Counted from the stretch's first letter, positions 1-7,187 are shown. The stretch: 8,902 bases of DNA from Pseudomonadota bacterium (GCA_021829055.1 JAJZCS010000064.1:1-8902), one strand, 5' to 3'. Translations and numbers: made by a program. The notes: a model not told the origin generated them from the sequence alone.

Positions 1-61
1 ATCTCGGAATCTAAGGTCACGAAAAAATGATTGGCGGCGCCACGGAGGGATGCGTAGCAGG

Positions 62-718
62 TTAAAAAATTCCAGCCGCGATGTTAATGGTCAGCGCCAG
101 AATCACGGTGTTGAACATATATCCGACTAATCCCTGCAATGTGGCAAGTCGGCGCATTTTGCGATCGGTGATGTTCACATCGGATACTTGGAAGGTCATG
201 CCAAGGACGAACGAAAAATAAACGAAGTCAAGGTAGTCGGGGGCGGCCTCCCCGGGGAATGTTAATCCTCCGCGCGGACCTAAATCCGCTGTCGCATAGT
301 ACTCGTGTGCGTACCGATACGCGAACGTTATCTGGGTCATTGCCCATGACGCCGCTAGGGTCATGGCGACTAGGCCCAGGTATTCGCTGTGCTGCGGGTT
401 TTGTTTGCCAGGAGCGGAAAACAGGACGATCGCCGTAAAGCTCATAAAAGCGCCAACAAGAGTCAGGGCGAATATAGTCCACTCGCCCTCTTCCTGCCGT
501 ACTGCGTCGTCAGCGATCTGCTGCTGATCGGCCAAAGTAAAATGGACGGCAGCAAGCATGAGAAAGATGACAACAAAAATATCCCAGACGAGGACAGCTC
601 GTGTGGTTAACGGCAATTGGTCCGGCAGAAACGGATAGCAGCTAAGTCCACCAGCAAGAGCGGCTGCCAATCGCGAATGGCCGCGCAGGACCTGTAAAGG
701 GCGTGGTAAACCGAACAT
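62..718 (-). CDS. DUF1345 family integral membrane protein
   Basis: This 218-residue protein matches the DUF1345 family, whose molecular function is not established. The clearest family signature is the C-terminal stretch around residues 162-181 (DYLDFVYFSFVLGMTFQVSD), preceded by an AHEYY element (137-141) and a GGLTFPGE element (150-157). Hydrophobic segments suitable for membrane spans lie near residues 41-61, 80-101, 113-134, 164-178 and 193-217, so it should sit in the inner membrane. The length is normal for the family, and the final helix ends close to the stop, so it looks complete. The ATG at 716-718 has no clear Shine-Dalgarno sequence upstream, so the exact start is only moderately certain. 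A possible small ORF on the same strand ends 38 bases upstream. I see no convincing terminator in the 61 bases after the stop. Confidence 0.9.
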   Translation of the reverse strand: MFGLPRPLQVLRGHSRLAAALAGGLSCYPFLPDQLPLTTRAVLVWDIFVVIFLMLAAVHFTLADQQQIADDAVRQEEGEWTIFALTLVGAFMSFTAIVLFSAPGKQNPQHSEYLGLVAMTLAASWAMTQITFAYRYAHEYYATADLGPRGGLTFPGEAAPDYLDFVYFSFVLGMTFQVSDVNITDRKMRRLATLQGLVGYMFNTVILALTINIAAGIF

Positions 719-756
719 GTCAGATGGGTAGGGCAGGTTGCGGGATTGCGCTAGCT

Positions 757-963
757 CTATTCGCTTCCGTTGCCGGTGCTTTTTTGTGTTTCATCGTCGT
801 TGTTGCAGCGAGCCGACTTCATCCCCGACCAATAAACATAGGCGGTTTGGAGATTCTTCAATCGAAATGGTGGTGACATCAATGTCGCGCCCGATTTCGC
901 ACCATCAGTGCCATTATCGTCGACAATTGATTCTCCGTCGTGAGGTTTGTCGTAATGAGGCAT
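757..963 (-). CDS. Possible small hypothetical protein (68 aa)
   Basis: This is a 68-residue ORF that I do not recognise. It is hydrophilic, rich in Asp, Asn, Gly and Ser, with no signal peptide, membrane segment or known motif. The main support is translational: AGGAG (complement of 973-977) lies 9 bases upstream of the ATG at 961-963. That is better than the initiation context of the downstream DUF1345 gene on the same strand, 38 bases away. A weak promoter-like pair reading the same way is TTGCAG (complement of 1105-1110), 17 bases, TATTTT (complement of 1082-1087). Against it, the ORF is short and its amino-acid composition does not clearly look protein-like. It could equally be a leader region of the DUF1345 transcript. 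Treat it as a candidate only. Confidence 0.3.
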   Translation of the reverse strand: MPHYDKPHDGESIVDDNGTDGAKSGATLMSPPFRLKNLQTAYVYWSGMKSARCNNDDETQKSTGNGSE

Positions 964-1153
964 GGCAAATAGCTCCTGCGGCTCAATTGTCCTGAGGGGC
1001 GGTCGATATTTTTTAGCTATTCAGAAGGTTGTCCAGTTGGTTCTTCGGTTCCGTTTGCTTGGGTAGCCGACATAGAGGCGGAAAATAAATATTTAAACAG
1101 CGGACTGCAAGCCACTTTTCCATGTTTTGAGTGGTTCCGCATACGTGGTGACC
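964..1153. other. Non-coding gap upstream of the dksA promoter
   Basis: I see no supported gene here. Open frames crossing it on both strands lack ribosome binding sites and show no recognisable protein. It contains an AT-rich patch at 1082-1097 (AAATAAATATTTAAA), which could serve as an upstream promoter element or hold the weak leftward promoter noted for the small ORF. No tRNA, rRNA or obvious terminator is visible. Confidence 0.5.
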
Positions 1154-1182
1154 TTGGCGGTCGTGAGCTCCGCGGCTATAAG
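1154..1182 (+). promoter_or_regulatory. Candidate sigma-70-type promoter of dksA
   Basis: TTGGCG (1154-1159), a 17-base spacer and TATAAG (1177-1182) match the housekeeping consensus at 4/6 and 5/6 positions. Transcription would start near 1189 and give a leader of about 60 nt before the dksA ATG at 1250. The assignment rests on sequence similarity only. Confidence 0.5.
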
Positions 1183-1186
1183 CCGC
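1172..1186. repeat. Palindrome over the dksA -10 box
   Basis: GCGGCT (1172-1177), ATA, AGCCGC (1181-1186) is a perfect 6-bp inverted repeat with a 3-base centre. It coincides with the candidate -10 element TATAAG, so a protein binding it would block the promoter. The short centre suits either a compact DNA operator or chance in GC-rich sequence. Confidence 0.45.
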
Positions 1187-1249
1187 CGCAGCATCGCGGG
1201 TAGTGGAATTGGTTCCGCTTCCCCCCTGACCACAGAGGATCACTCGTTG

Positions 1250-1666
1250 ATGTTGATTACGCTGGCGCCCGATTATTCCCCGAGCGAAGTCGAGGACTAT
1301 ATGAACCCGCAGCACGTGGAATTCTTCCGCCAGCGGCTATTGCGTTGGCGGCATGAGCTGTTGCTTGAAGCGGACGGTACTCTTGCTTCGTTGTCCGAAG
1401 GAGGGATTCACGAGGCTGACATCACCGACCGTGCCAGTGTGGAGACGGATCGCGCTTTGGAATTACGCACTCGGGATCGAGCAAGGAAATTGATTGGTAA
1501 GATCGACCAGGCACTGGTAAGGATCGAACAAGGTACATACGGCTTTTGTGAGGAGACTGGCGAACAAATTGGTCTAAAACGGCTTTTGGCTCGCCCAATT
1601 GCGACGCTTTCAATCGAGGCGCAGGAGCGGCACGAACGTCAGGAGCGTGTCCAACGGGACGAATGA
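1250..1666 (+). CDS. dksA: RNA polymerase-binding transcription factor DksA
   Basis: DksA binds in the secondary channel of RNA polymerase and, together with ppGpp, adjusts transcription of rRNA and amino-acid promoters. The 138-residue product has the coiled-coil tip motif D57-x-x-D60-R-A62, equivalent to the functional DxxDxA of E. coli DksA, followed by the conserved ETDRALELRTRDR helix (65-77). The C-terminal zinc finger is degenerate. Only the first of the four classical cysteines remains (C100), with T103, S121 and A124 in the other three places. One-cysteine DksA proteins are known in alphaproteobacteria and can be functional. The frame stays open to 1127, but family N-termini of the form LAPDYSPSE...YMNP point to the ATG at 1250, which has AGAGGA at 1234-1239. 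The gene ends convergently, 51 bases from the Nramp gene, with no clear terminator between them. Confidence 0.93.
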   Translation: MLITLAPDYSPSEVEDYMNPQHVEFFRQRLLRWRHELLLEADGTLASLSEGGIHEADITDRASVETDRALELRTRDRARKLIGKIDQALVRIEQGTYGFCEETGEQIGLKRLLARPIATLSIEAQERHERQERVQRDE

Positions 1667-1717
1667 AGAAGACTAAAATTCATATCGGAGAGACGAAAAC
1701 CCGCATAATTGCTAATG

Positions 1718-2968
1718 TTACAGTAGCCCAGCTCCGGTAAGACCGCCATAGATACCTAAGCCTGCGGTGATCGTGGTGAGCGCGATTGTAAGCCACAAGT
1801 ACCAACCACGGAGCCTTGCGTGGGGAGGAAGGGCGTGCACGGCCAAGGTTACAAGGAAGCCAAGCACCATAGGTAGCAGCAGTGCATTCATCACTTCGAC
1901 CGCGATGTTGAGAAAAACAAGATTCGGTACAATACCAACGAGTATTGCTCCGGAAATCAGACAGAAAGCATAAATTGAATAGAACCATTTGGCTTGGAAT
2001 GGATGATCTTCGAGCGAGCGGCGATATCCGGCAACCTCTCCGAGCCCCCATGCCATGGCTAGGGAGGATACTATTGCTGCGATGAGCCCAGCGCCCAGAA
2101 CACCGAGCCCAAAAATCAAATGCCCTAGCGTTGTTCCGAGAAACGGCGTCAGCGCATTTGCAATGTCGCCGACTGAGTTTAGACTTGCCTGGCGCGAGCG
2201 GGCGCCAATCGTCGCGGCTGTCGCAATTAGGACGGCAGCCATCACAAGCTGCGTGACGATGGCGCCAGCTGCCGTGTCGAGGCGGGCAAATTTCAGGTCG
2301 GCCGGTTGAAGCTTCTTATCAACCACTGCGGACTGCTGATAGAAAATCATCCATGGCATGATCACCGCACCAATATTGGCCGCAGCAAGATACAGAAATG
2401 CTGGATTGCCGAGGGCTGGTTTGATAAGTTCTGATGCCATCTGGTGTGCGTCCGGCTTCGCGACTACGGCGATCAAAAAGAACACAAACTCGAACAATCC
2501 GAGACCGATTGCCACTCGTTCGACGCGTCGATATGACCCTGTCAAGGCGACTACAAGCAGAAATGCGACTGCCAATGCCAGCGTCAGGCTTCGAGGGACC
2601 CCATAAATTTCACCGACGCCGGCAACGCCTGAGAATTCTGTCAGCAGCGCACCGACTGTCGCGATCATCAACCCGGCCGCTGAAAGCCAAGCCCATCCTT
2701 GACCGAACGTGTCGCGGATCAGCTCACCGTGGCCTTTAGCAGTAAAGACACCCAGCCGGACGGTCAGCTCCTGGACGACATATAGGACAGGTATAAGGAG
2801 AAGCTGGAGTGGGAGGAGCCGGTATCCCCAGGCCACTCCGGATTGCGCTGCAGTAATGATGCTTCCAACATCCGTATCGGCCAGCATAACCACGAGACCC
2901 GGCCCGATGACGGCCAAAAACCCAAACAAAAGACGCCGCGGTGCAGGACGGGACATAAGCTGCGACAC
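1718..2968 (-). CDS. Nramp-family divalent metal transporter (variant ion-site motif)
   Basis: This is an inner-membrane, proton-coupled metal importer of the Nramp (MntH/SLC11) fold, 416 residues, with about 11 hydrophobic segments. In helix 1 the canonical DPGN becomes D33-V-G-S36, so the metal-binding Asp is kept but Pro and Asn are replaced. An extra acidic residue, D31, lies just before it. In helix 6 the canonical AxxMPH becomes A201-V-I-M204-P-W206, keeping the Met ligand but losing the His. The retained Met favours transition metals such as Mn or Fe over Mg; this is inference. The GTG start at 2966-2968 is supported by GGAGG (complement of 2974-2978) five bases upstream; an in-frame ATG at 2954-2956 would be poorly spaced. 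A Fur-like box lies in the leader, consistent with metal-regulated uptake. I assign no symbol because the motif differs from classical MntH. Confidence 0.9.
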   Translation of the reverse strand: MSQLMSRPAPRRLLFGFLAVIGPGLVVMLADTDVGSIITAAQSGVAWGYRLLPLQLLLIPVLYVVQELTVRLGVFTAKGHGELIRDTFGQGWAWLSAAGLMIATVGALLTEFSGVAGVGEIYGVPRSLTLALAVAFLLVVALTGSYRRVERVAIGLGLFEFVFFLIAVVAKPDAHQMASELIKPALGNPAFLYLAAANIGAVIMPWMIFYQQSAVVDKKLQPADLKFARLDTAAGAIVTQLVMAAVLIATAATIGARSRQASLNSVGDIANALTPFLGTTLGHLIFGLGVLGAGLIAAIVSSLAMAWGLGEVAGYRRSLEDHPFQAKWFYSIYAFCLISGAILVGIVPNLVFLNIAVEVMNALLLPMVLGFLVTLAVHALPPHARLRGWYLWLTIALTTITAGLGIYGGLTGAGLL

Positions 2969-2973
2969 ACGAT

Positions 2974-2978
2974 CCTCC
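2974..2978 (-). promoter_or_regulatory. Shine-Dalgarno deciding the GTG start of the Nramp gene
   Basis: On the minus strand GGAGG is followed by ATCGT and then GTG, a 5-base spacing. The alternative ATG four codons downstream would be 17 bases away. This favours the GTG start. Confidence 0.7.
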
Positions 2979-2987
2979 GGAACCGAT

Positions 2988-3007
2988 GAGAATGAGAATT
3001 ATTCGCA
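2988..3007. promoter_or_regulatory. Fur-family (Fur/Mur) operator candidate
   Basis: GAGAATGAGAATTATTCGC (2988-3006) matches the classical 19-bp Fur consensus GATAATGATAATCATTATC at 14 of 19 positions and has the same hexamer layout: GAGAAT, GAGAAT, T, ATTCGC. Read as a 7-1-7 element, TGAGAAT-T-ATTCGCA (2993-3007) is an inverted repeat with one mismatch. It lies between the candidate transcription start and the Shine-Dalgarno sequence of the Nramp gene. Binding of a metal-loaded Fur or Mur repressor there would shut off uptake. The same site is upstream of cysS on the other strand, but control of a metal transporter is the likelier role. Confidence 0.65.
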
Positions 3008-3019
3008 ATTTCGGCTCGC

Positions 3020-3048
3020 TGGATACAGGACCGGTGGAGTCCTGTCAA
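3020..3048 (-). promoter_or_regulatory. Candidate promoter of the Nramp gene
   Basis: On the minus strand, a perfect -35 hexamer TTGACA (complement of 3043-3048) is followed by a 17-base spacer and TATCCA (complement of 3020-3025, 3/6 to consensus). Transcription would start near 3013, just upstream of the Fur-like box. The -10 is weak, which is common in alphaproteobacteria and in regulated promoters. Confidence 0.45.
3025..3045. repeat. 7-bp inverted repeat inside the Nramp promoter
   Basis: ACAGGAC (3025-3031) and GTCCTGT (3039-3045) form a perfect inverted repeat around a 7-base centre CGGTGGA. It fills the spacer and touches both the -35 and -10 hexamers of the candidate leftward promoter. 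It could be a second operator, or a hairpin in a transcript reading rightward into cysS. Confidence 0.5.
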
Positions 3049-3099
3049 ATGGGGCGAGCAACCGTTGACTTCCCTATGTACTCGTCGGAAATGCCGGCC

Positions 3100-4449
3100 A
3101 TGATTCAAATCAAGCTCCACAATACCCGAACCAGAAGACGAGAGGCGTTTACGCCGATCAACCCGGGTGACGTTAAGGTCTACGTTTGCGGTCCCACAGT
3201 CTACGATCGGGCCCACCTTGGCAATGCGAGACCTGTCGTGGTGTTCGATGTATTAATACGGTTGTTACGAGGTGTTTACCCCCGCGTTACTTATGTTCGC
3301 AACATCACTGATGTGGATGATAAGATCAATTCCCGCTTTATGGAGACAGGCGAGCCAATTTCAGCGATTACGACACGCACGACGCAATGGTTTCACGATG
3401 ATATGGCGGCGCTGGGAGCGCTTCCCCCAGATGTCGAGCCACGTGCGACGGCGCATATTCCTGAGATCATCGCCATCATCCAGCGGCTGATCCAGAGCGG
3501 CCATGGCTATGAGGCTCAAGGCCATGTGCTGTTTGCAGTGGAGTCTGATCCAAATTATGGAAAATTTTCTGGCAGGAGCGCAGAAGAATTGATCGCCGGG
3601 GCAAGAGTAGAGGTTGCTCCCTACAAGCGCGCAGCAGGGGATTTTGTACTTTGGAAGCCCTCTCCGGATGAACTCCCGGGTTGGGACAGCCCTTGGGGGC
3701 GTGGTCGGCCCGGCTGGCATATTGAGTGCTCGGCAATGTCATGGAAGCACCTCGGGACTGATTTCGATATTCATGGTGGTGGCAGCGACCTAATCTTCCC
3801 ACACCATGAAAATGAAATTGCGCAGTCAACCTGCGCATTTCCGGGGTCGCATTTTGCCCGATACTGGGTTCACAACGCAATGCTGTTAGTGAACGGCGAA
3901 AAGATGTCAAAATCGCGGGGAAATTTTTTTACCGTGGCGGAGGTTTTACGTCGTGTGCCAGGCGAGGCGCTGCGGTTTTTACTTCTTAAGACCCATTACC
4001 GCAGCACGCTTGATTTCACTGATTCCGCCATTGCAGAAGCAAAACGGGAGCTTGATCGGTTCTACCGTGCCCTTGAAGTACATTCGGCAGTGATGCCAGC
4101 GGACGAGGTTCCTGACGTGTTTCTGTCTGCTCTCGCCGGTGATCTAAATACGCCGGCCGCCATAGCCGCCCTGCACCGCTTTGCTGATGCTGCGCTGGCA
4201 GGCGATGCTAAAGCAGCGGCCTCGCTCAGAGCTGCCGGGTCAATTCTCGGGATCTTCAGCCAAACTCCGAGCGCTTGGTTTAGCGAAGGTATCGATCAAA
4301 CAACGTTGCATAAGCTAGTTACTGCAAGAAATTCGGCCCGTGAACGGAAAGATTATGCAGAAGCGGACCGAATTCGAAGCGAGATTGAATCTCGTGGCAT
4401 CGTTATCGAAGATGGTCCTAACAACTCCTACACACTACGAAAACGCTAA
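3100..4449 (+). CDS. cysS: Cysteine--tRNA ligase (CysRS)
   Basis: This cytosolic class I aminoacyl-tRNA synthetase attaches cysteine to tRNA-Cys. The 450-residue product has the HIGH-type motif HLGN (39-42) in [11 protein letters not shown] and the KMSKS loop (268-272). The zinc-site residues that recognise the cysteine thiol are C30, C210, H235 and E239. The length is close to the usual 460. The frame is open back to 2986, but that extension crosses the Fur-like box and adds nothing family-like. Family N-termini of the type MxLxLYNTLTRRxExF match the ATG at 3100. An ATG at 3091 is a possible alternative; both have only weak GGA-type ribosome binding sites. The next gene, trmJ, starts 18 bases after the stop, so the two are probably co-transcribed. 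Confidence 0.95.
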   Translation: MIQIKLHNTRTRRREAFTPINPGDVKVYVCGPTVYDRAHLGNARPVVVFDVLIRLLRGVYPRVTYVRNITDVDDKINSRFMETGEPISAITTRTTQWFHDDMAALGALPPDVEPRATAHIPEIIAIIQRLIQSGHGYEAQGHVLFAVESDPNYGKFSGRSAEELIAGARVEVAPYKRAAGDFVLWKPSPDELPGWDSPWGRGRPGWHIECSAMSWKHLGTDFDIHGGGSDLIFPHHENEIAQSTCAFPGSHFARYWVHNAMLLVNGEKMSKSRGNFFTVAEVLRRVPGEALRFLLLKTHYRSTLDFTDSAIAEAKRELDRFYRALEVHSAVMPADEVPDVFLSALAGDLNTPAAIAALHRFADAALAGDAKAAASLRAAGSILGIFSQTPSAWFSEGIDQTTLHKLVTARNSARERKDYAEADRIRSEIESRGIVIEDGPNNSYTLRKR

Positions 4450-4467
4450 TTGTACCAGGATGTTGCA

Positions 4468-5244
4468 ATGACCGCACGCGAGTATGGAGCTGAGCTTGGT
4501 CCAATTGACCCGTCGCCGGTCATCATCCTGGTTCGTCCACAGCTTGCGGAGAACATTGGTTCGGTAGCCCGCGCGATGGGTAACGGAGGGTTGTTTTACT
4601 TGCGGCTTGTTGCGCCTCGCGATGGGTGGCCGCAAGAACGAGCGATGCGGACAGCCTCGGGCGCTTATCGGATTCTTGAAGCGGCGACGGTGCACGATAC
4701 GGTAGCCGATGCGGTGGCAGACCTGCATCGGATTTTTGCTACATGCCCGCGGCCGCGGCACATTATCAAGCCGTTGCTGACCGGACGTGGTGCAGCGTTT
4801 GAACTTCGGGAAATTTGCACTCGCGGGCTGCGTACGGGGGTCTTGTTCGGGCCTGAACGGGCTGGCTTGGACAACGATGACATTGCGCACGCCGACACCT
4901 TGATTCGTTATCCACTCAACCCGCAGTTTATGTCCCTGAATGTAGCCCAAGCCGTAATGGTGATGGCTTATGAGTGGTGGACGGCAGGAGAAATGACGCC
5001 GACGCGGACCTTGCAAACCCATAAGACACATGTCGCAACCAAGGCCGAGCTCGAGAATTTTTTGGAGCATTTAATTACGGAATGTGACGCATCAGGTTTT
5101 CTGCGGAACACCGAGAAACGCCCTGGCATGGTCCGCAACATCCGGCATTTTTTTCAGCGTGGTGAGGTCACAGATCAGGAATTGCGAACTTTACATGGCA
5201 TTATTACTGAACTAGCACGTCATCGTAACATCGGGACCGGATAG
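4468..5244 (+). CDS. trmJ: tRNA (cytidine/uridine-2'-O-)-methyltransferase TrmJ
   Basis: This is a SPOUT-class (TrmH-like) enzyme that methylates the 2'-O ribose at position 32 of the tRNA anticodon loop, using S-adenosylmethionine. The 258-residue product has the three SPOUT motifs: NIGSVARAMGN (29-39, with catalytic-type R35), FGPERAGL (127-134), and the cofactor-knot segment NPQFMSLNVAQAV (151-163). The C-terminal extension with RNIRHFFQRGEVTDQELRTL (223-242) is typical of alphaproteobacterial TrmJ-like proteins. The ATG at 4468 has AGGA at 4457-4460, seven bases upstream. A TTG directly after the cysS stop (4450) is open but lacks a binding site. Substrate position is inferred from family membership; a relative acting on another RNA is possible but less likely. 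Confidence 0.88.
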   Translation: MTAREYGAELGPIDPSPVIILVRPQLAENIGSVARAMGNGGLFYLRLVAPRDGWPQERAMRTASGAYRILEAATVHDTVADAVADLHRIFATCPRPRHIIKPLLTGRGAAFELREICTRGLRTGVLFGPERAGLDNDDIAHADTLIRYPLNPQFMSLNVAQAVMVMAYEWWTAGEMTPTRTLQTHKTHVATKAELENFLEHLITECDASGFLRNTEKRPGMVRNIRHFFQRGEVTDQELRTLHGIITELARHRNIGTG

Positions 5245-5316
5245 GGGCGGGCAACGCAACCAGATCCGTCGAACGGTCCGGTTAGCATGCAACGACGATG
5301 ATTTGCTACGATCAGA

Positions 5317-6303
5317 TCAGCCGCCGGTCACACTCATGTGGCGGCCCAGCGCAGGCTTGTTATGCGTACGGTCGATAACAAAGTCATGCCCTTTTGGCTT
5401 ACGTGCAATTGCCGCACGTATCGCTTTCTCAAGCGCTTCATCAGTCTGGCTGCTTCGCAATACGGTACGTAAATCAGCCGAATCCTCCTGGCCAAGGCAC
5501 ATGAACAACGTTCCCGTACACGTCAGCCGCACGCGGTTACAGCCTTCGCAGAAGTTATGCGTCAGGGGTGTTATGAAGCCTATACGGGTTCCGGTTTCTG
5601 CCACTTCGTAATACCGCGCAGGTCCCCCGGTCACATAATTGGTCGGGGCCAACGTCCAGTTTCTCTCAAGGCGGGCGCGTACCTCGGAGAGTGGCAAATA
5701 TTGGTCCGCGCGGTCCCCGTCGATTTCGCCGAGGGGCATTGTCTCGATCAGGCAGAGATCATAGCCTCGCGCCCCGCACCACGTGAGCATCGCGTCGATT
5801 TCTGACTCGTTTACGCCCTTGAGTGTAACCATATTGATTTTGACATGTAACCCGGCAGATTCCGCAGCCTCCACGCCCTTCAACACCTGTGGCAATCGAC
5901 CCCAACGGGTAATTTTCGTAAATTTGGTTTCGTCGAGGGTATCGATACTGACATTGACTCTCCGAACGCCCGCTGCGACCAACTCGTCCGCGAAACGCAC
6001 CAACTGGCTGCCATTGGTTGTCAAGGTGAGCTCGTCTAGTCCGTTGCCGATATGCTGGCCCAACCGGTTGACCAACGCCATAAGGCCTCGCCGCACCAAC
6101 GGCTCTCCCCCCGTCAGCCGGAGCTTGCGTACGCCGAGCCGGATGAAAGCGCTTGCGGTACGTTCCAATTCTTCCAGCGACAATAGATCCTGCTTCGGAA
6201 GAAAATGCATATCTTCTGCCATGCAATAGACACAGCGAAAGTCGCAGCGGTCGGTGACCGACATGCGAAGATAGGTGACGTTTCGACCAAACGGATCAAT
6301 CAT
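5317..6303 (-). CDS. moaA: GTP 3',8-cyclase MoaA (radical SAM, molybdenum cofactor synthesis)
   Basis: MoaA converts GTP to 3',8-cyclo-7,8-dihydro-GTP, the first step of molybdenum cofactor synthesis, acting with MoaC (not in this window). The 328-residue protein has the radical-SAM cluster motif C20-x3-C24-x2-C27, the SAM-binding TGGEP (64-68), and the C-terminal second-cluster motif C252-x2-C255-x13-C269. It ends in the Gly-Gly tail (327-328) needed for catalysis in MoaA. The length equals the family norm. The frame is open upstream as far as 6609 but would run through the divergent dapB start, so I chose the ATG at 6301-6303, where the [20 protein letters not shown] family N-terminus begins. 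There is no well-spaced ribosome binding site, as the nearest GGAG-like sequence is about 19 bases away. No other moa or mob gene is adjacent. Confidence 0.94.
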   Translation of the reverse strand: MIDPFGRNVTYLRMSVTDRCDFRCVYCMAEDMHFLPKQDLLSLEELERTASAFIRLGVRKLRLTGGEPLVRRGLMALVNRLGQHIGNGLDELTLTTNGSQLVRFADELVAAGVRRVNVSIDTLDETKFTKITRWGRLPQVLKGVEAAESAGLHVKINMVTLKGVNESEIDAMLTWCGARGYDLCLIETMPLGEIDGDRADQYLPLSEVRARLERNWTLAPTNYVTGGPARYYEVAETGTRIGFITPLTHNFCEGCNRVRLTCTGTLFMCLGQEDSADLRTVLRSSQTDEALEKAIRAAIARKPKGHDFVIDRTHNKPALGRHMSVTGG

Positions 6304-6333
6304 GGCTATTAATGTTGACTGATCTCCGCTGCT

Positions 6334-6361
6334 GCGCAAGGGGCTTTCCTGCCCGTTGCGC
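6334..6361. repeat. Inverted repeat between moaA and dapB
   Basis: GCGCAAGGG (from 6334) pairs with CCC-G-TTGCGC (6352-6361), a 9-bp stem with one bulged base, around a short loop. It lies in the 123-base gap between two divergent genes, so it could be an operator for either gene or a hairpin in either leader. It has no T-run and does not look like a terminator. It is also much smaller than a Moco riboswitch. Confidence 0.4.
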
Positions 6362-6416
6362 GTGAGCCGCTTGTGGCCTCGGCGCATCGGTGCGGAGCAA
6401 CCAACCACGTATCGAG

Positions 6417-6424
6417 GGAGGTGA
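6417..6424 (+). promoter_or_regulatory. Near-perfect Shine-Dalgarno fixing the dapB start
   Basis: GGAGGTGA (6417-6424) matches the complement of the 16S rRNA 3' end over eight bases and lies just before the ATG at 6427. It decides against the upstream in-frame ATG at 6373. Confidence 0.85.
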
Positions 6425-6426
6425 CA

Positions 6427-7161
6427 ATGGGGACGCGTGTGGGTATTGTGGGCAGCACCGGGCGAATGGGTAAGCTTCTCACGGAAGCCATCTTGGGCCA
6501 GGATGCTACGCTTGCCGGCGGACTTGGTCGGGATGGCGACCTCGCTGCTCTTGCGGCGAAAAGCGACGTGATCGTCGATTTTACCGTAGCCGCCGCAGTT
6601 AAGCGTCATGCGGAGGTTCTGACCGCGTGCAGAACACCTTGGGTCTTAGGCACCACCGGACTTTCCGCGGCAGACGATCTCACAGTGCACGACGCAGCTG
6701 TAACCATTCCAGTATTTCAGGCCGCTAATTTTGCGCCGGGTATGAATTTGGTCTTAGCCATTGCCGAACGCTTGGCTGCCTACTTGCCTGGTAACACCCA
6801 TGATGCGGAAATCTTAGAGATGCACCATCGGCAGAAAGTGGACGCGCCTTCCGGCACCGCACTGGCGCTGGGTCGAGCAATCGCGCAGGGACGAGGTGTT
6901 GATTTGGGTGACGTTATGGAGGTAGGCCGGCACGGCCACACCGGGCCGCGCGCCAGCGGCAACATTGGGTTTGCTGTGCTTCGGGGCGGCCAGATTGTGG
7001 GCTCTCACAGTGCGATATTCACATCCGGGACCGAGCAAATTGTTCTGGCGCATCATGCGCTCGACCGGCGCATTTTCGCTGATGGCGCAGCGCGGGCTGC
7101 ATTGTGGTTGGCGAGCCAGCCGCCTGGCTACTATGGCATGCGTGACTTTCTCGGGATCTGA
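6427..7161 (+). CDS. dapB: 4-hydroxy-tetrahydrodipicolinate reductase DapB
   Basis: DapB reduces 4-hydroxy-tetrahydrodipicolinate with NAD(P)H in the diaminopimelate/lysine pathway, feeding cell-wall synthesis. The product is 244 residues. It has the Rossmann motif GSTGRMG (9-15), the VLGTTGLS segment (73-80) and the FAPGMN segment (102-107). The active-site signature [15 protein letters not shown] (131-145) holds the proton donor His and the substrate-binding Lys, and the C-terminal family segment [19 protein letters not shown] is present. It is about 20-25 residues shorter than typical DapB (roughly 265-273). By memory alignment the missing part lies between the second strand (LAGGLG, 29-34) and [16 protein letters not shown] (38-53), where nucleotide-specificity residues normally sit. 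The active site is intact, so I expect a working enzyme. It is divergent from moaA, and metK lies 265 bases downstream. Confidence 0.94.
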   Translation: MGTRVGIVGSTGRMGKLLTEAILGQDATLAGGLGRDGDLAALAAKSDVIVDFTVAAAVKRHAEVLTACRTPWVLGTTGLSAADDLTVHDAAVTIPVFQAANFAPGMNLVLAIAERLAAYLPGNTHDAEILEMHHRQKVDAPSGTALALGRAIAQGRGVDLGDVMEVGRHGHTGPRASGNIGFAVLRGGQIVGSHSAIFTSGTEQIVLAHHALDRRIFADGAARAALWLASQPPGYYGMRDFLGI

Positions 7162-7187
7162 ATCTTCTTATTGGATGTGGTGTAAAG

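Noticed and set aside
1127..1249. Longer DksA starting at 1127
   Set aside because: The extension overlaps the candidate dksA promoter, and the family N-terminus begins at the ATG at 1250.
1680..2051. Overlapping open frames antisense or frame-shifted to the Nramp gene (also 2055-2309, 2358-2739, 2709-3068)
   Set aside because: They lack ribosome binding sites and have compositions typical of shadows of a real gene in another frame.
2986..3099. N-terminal extension of CysRS from the ATG at 2986
   Set aside because: The extra 38 residues are not family-like and run through the Fur-like box and promoter elements of the Nramp gene.
5245..5316. Bidirectional terminator between trmJ and moaA
   Set aside because: Only a 4-bp stem (CCGT-CGA-ACGG) is visible and there is no T-run on either strand.
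6304..6609. Longer MoaA extending over the dapB start
   Set aside because: The added residues are low-similarity and overlap the near-perfect dapB ribosome binding site and coding region.
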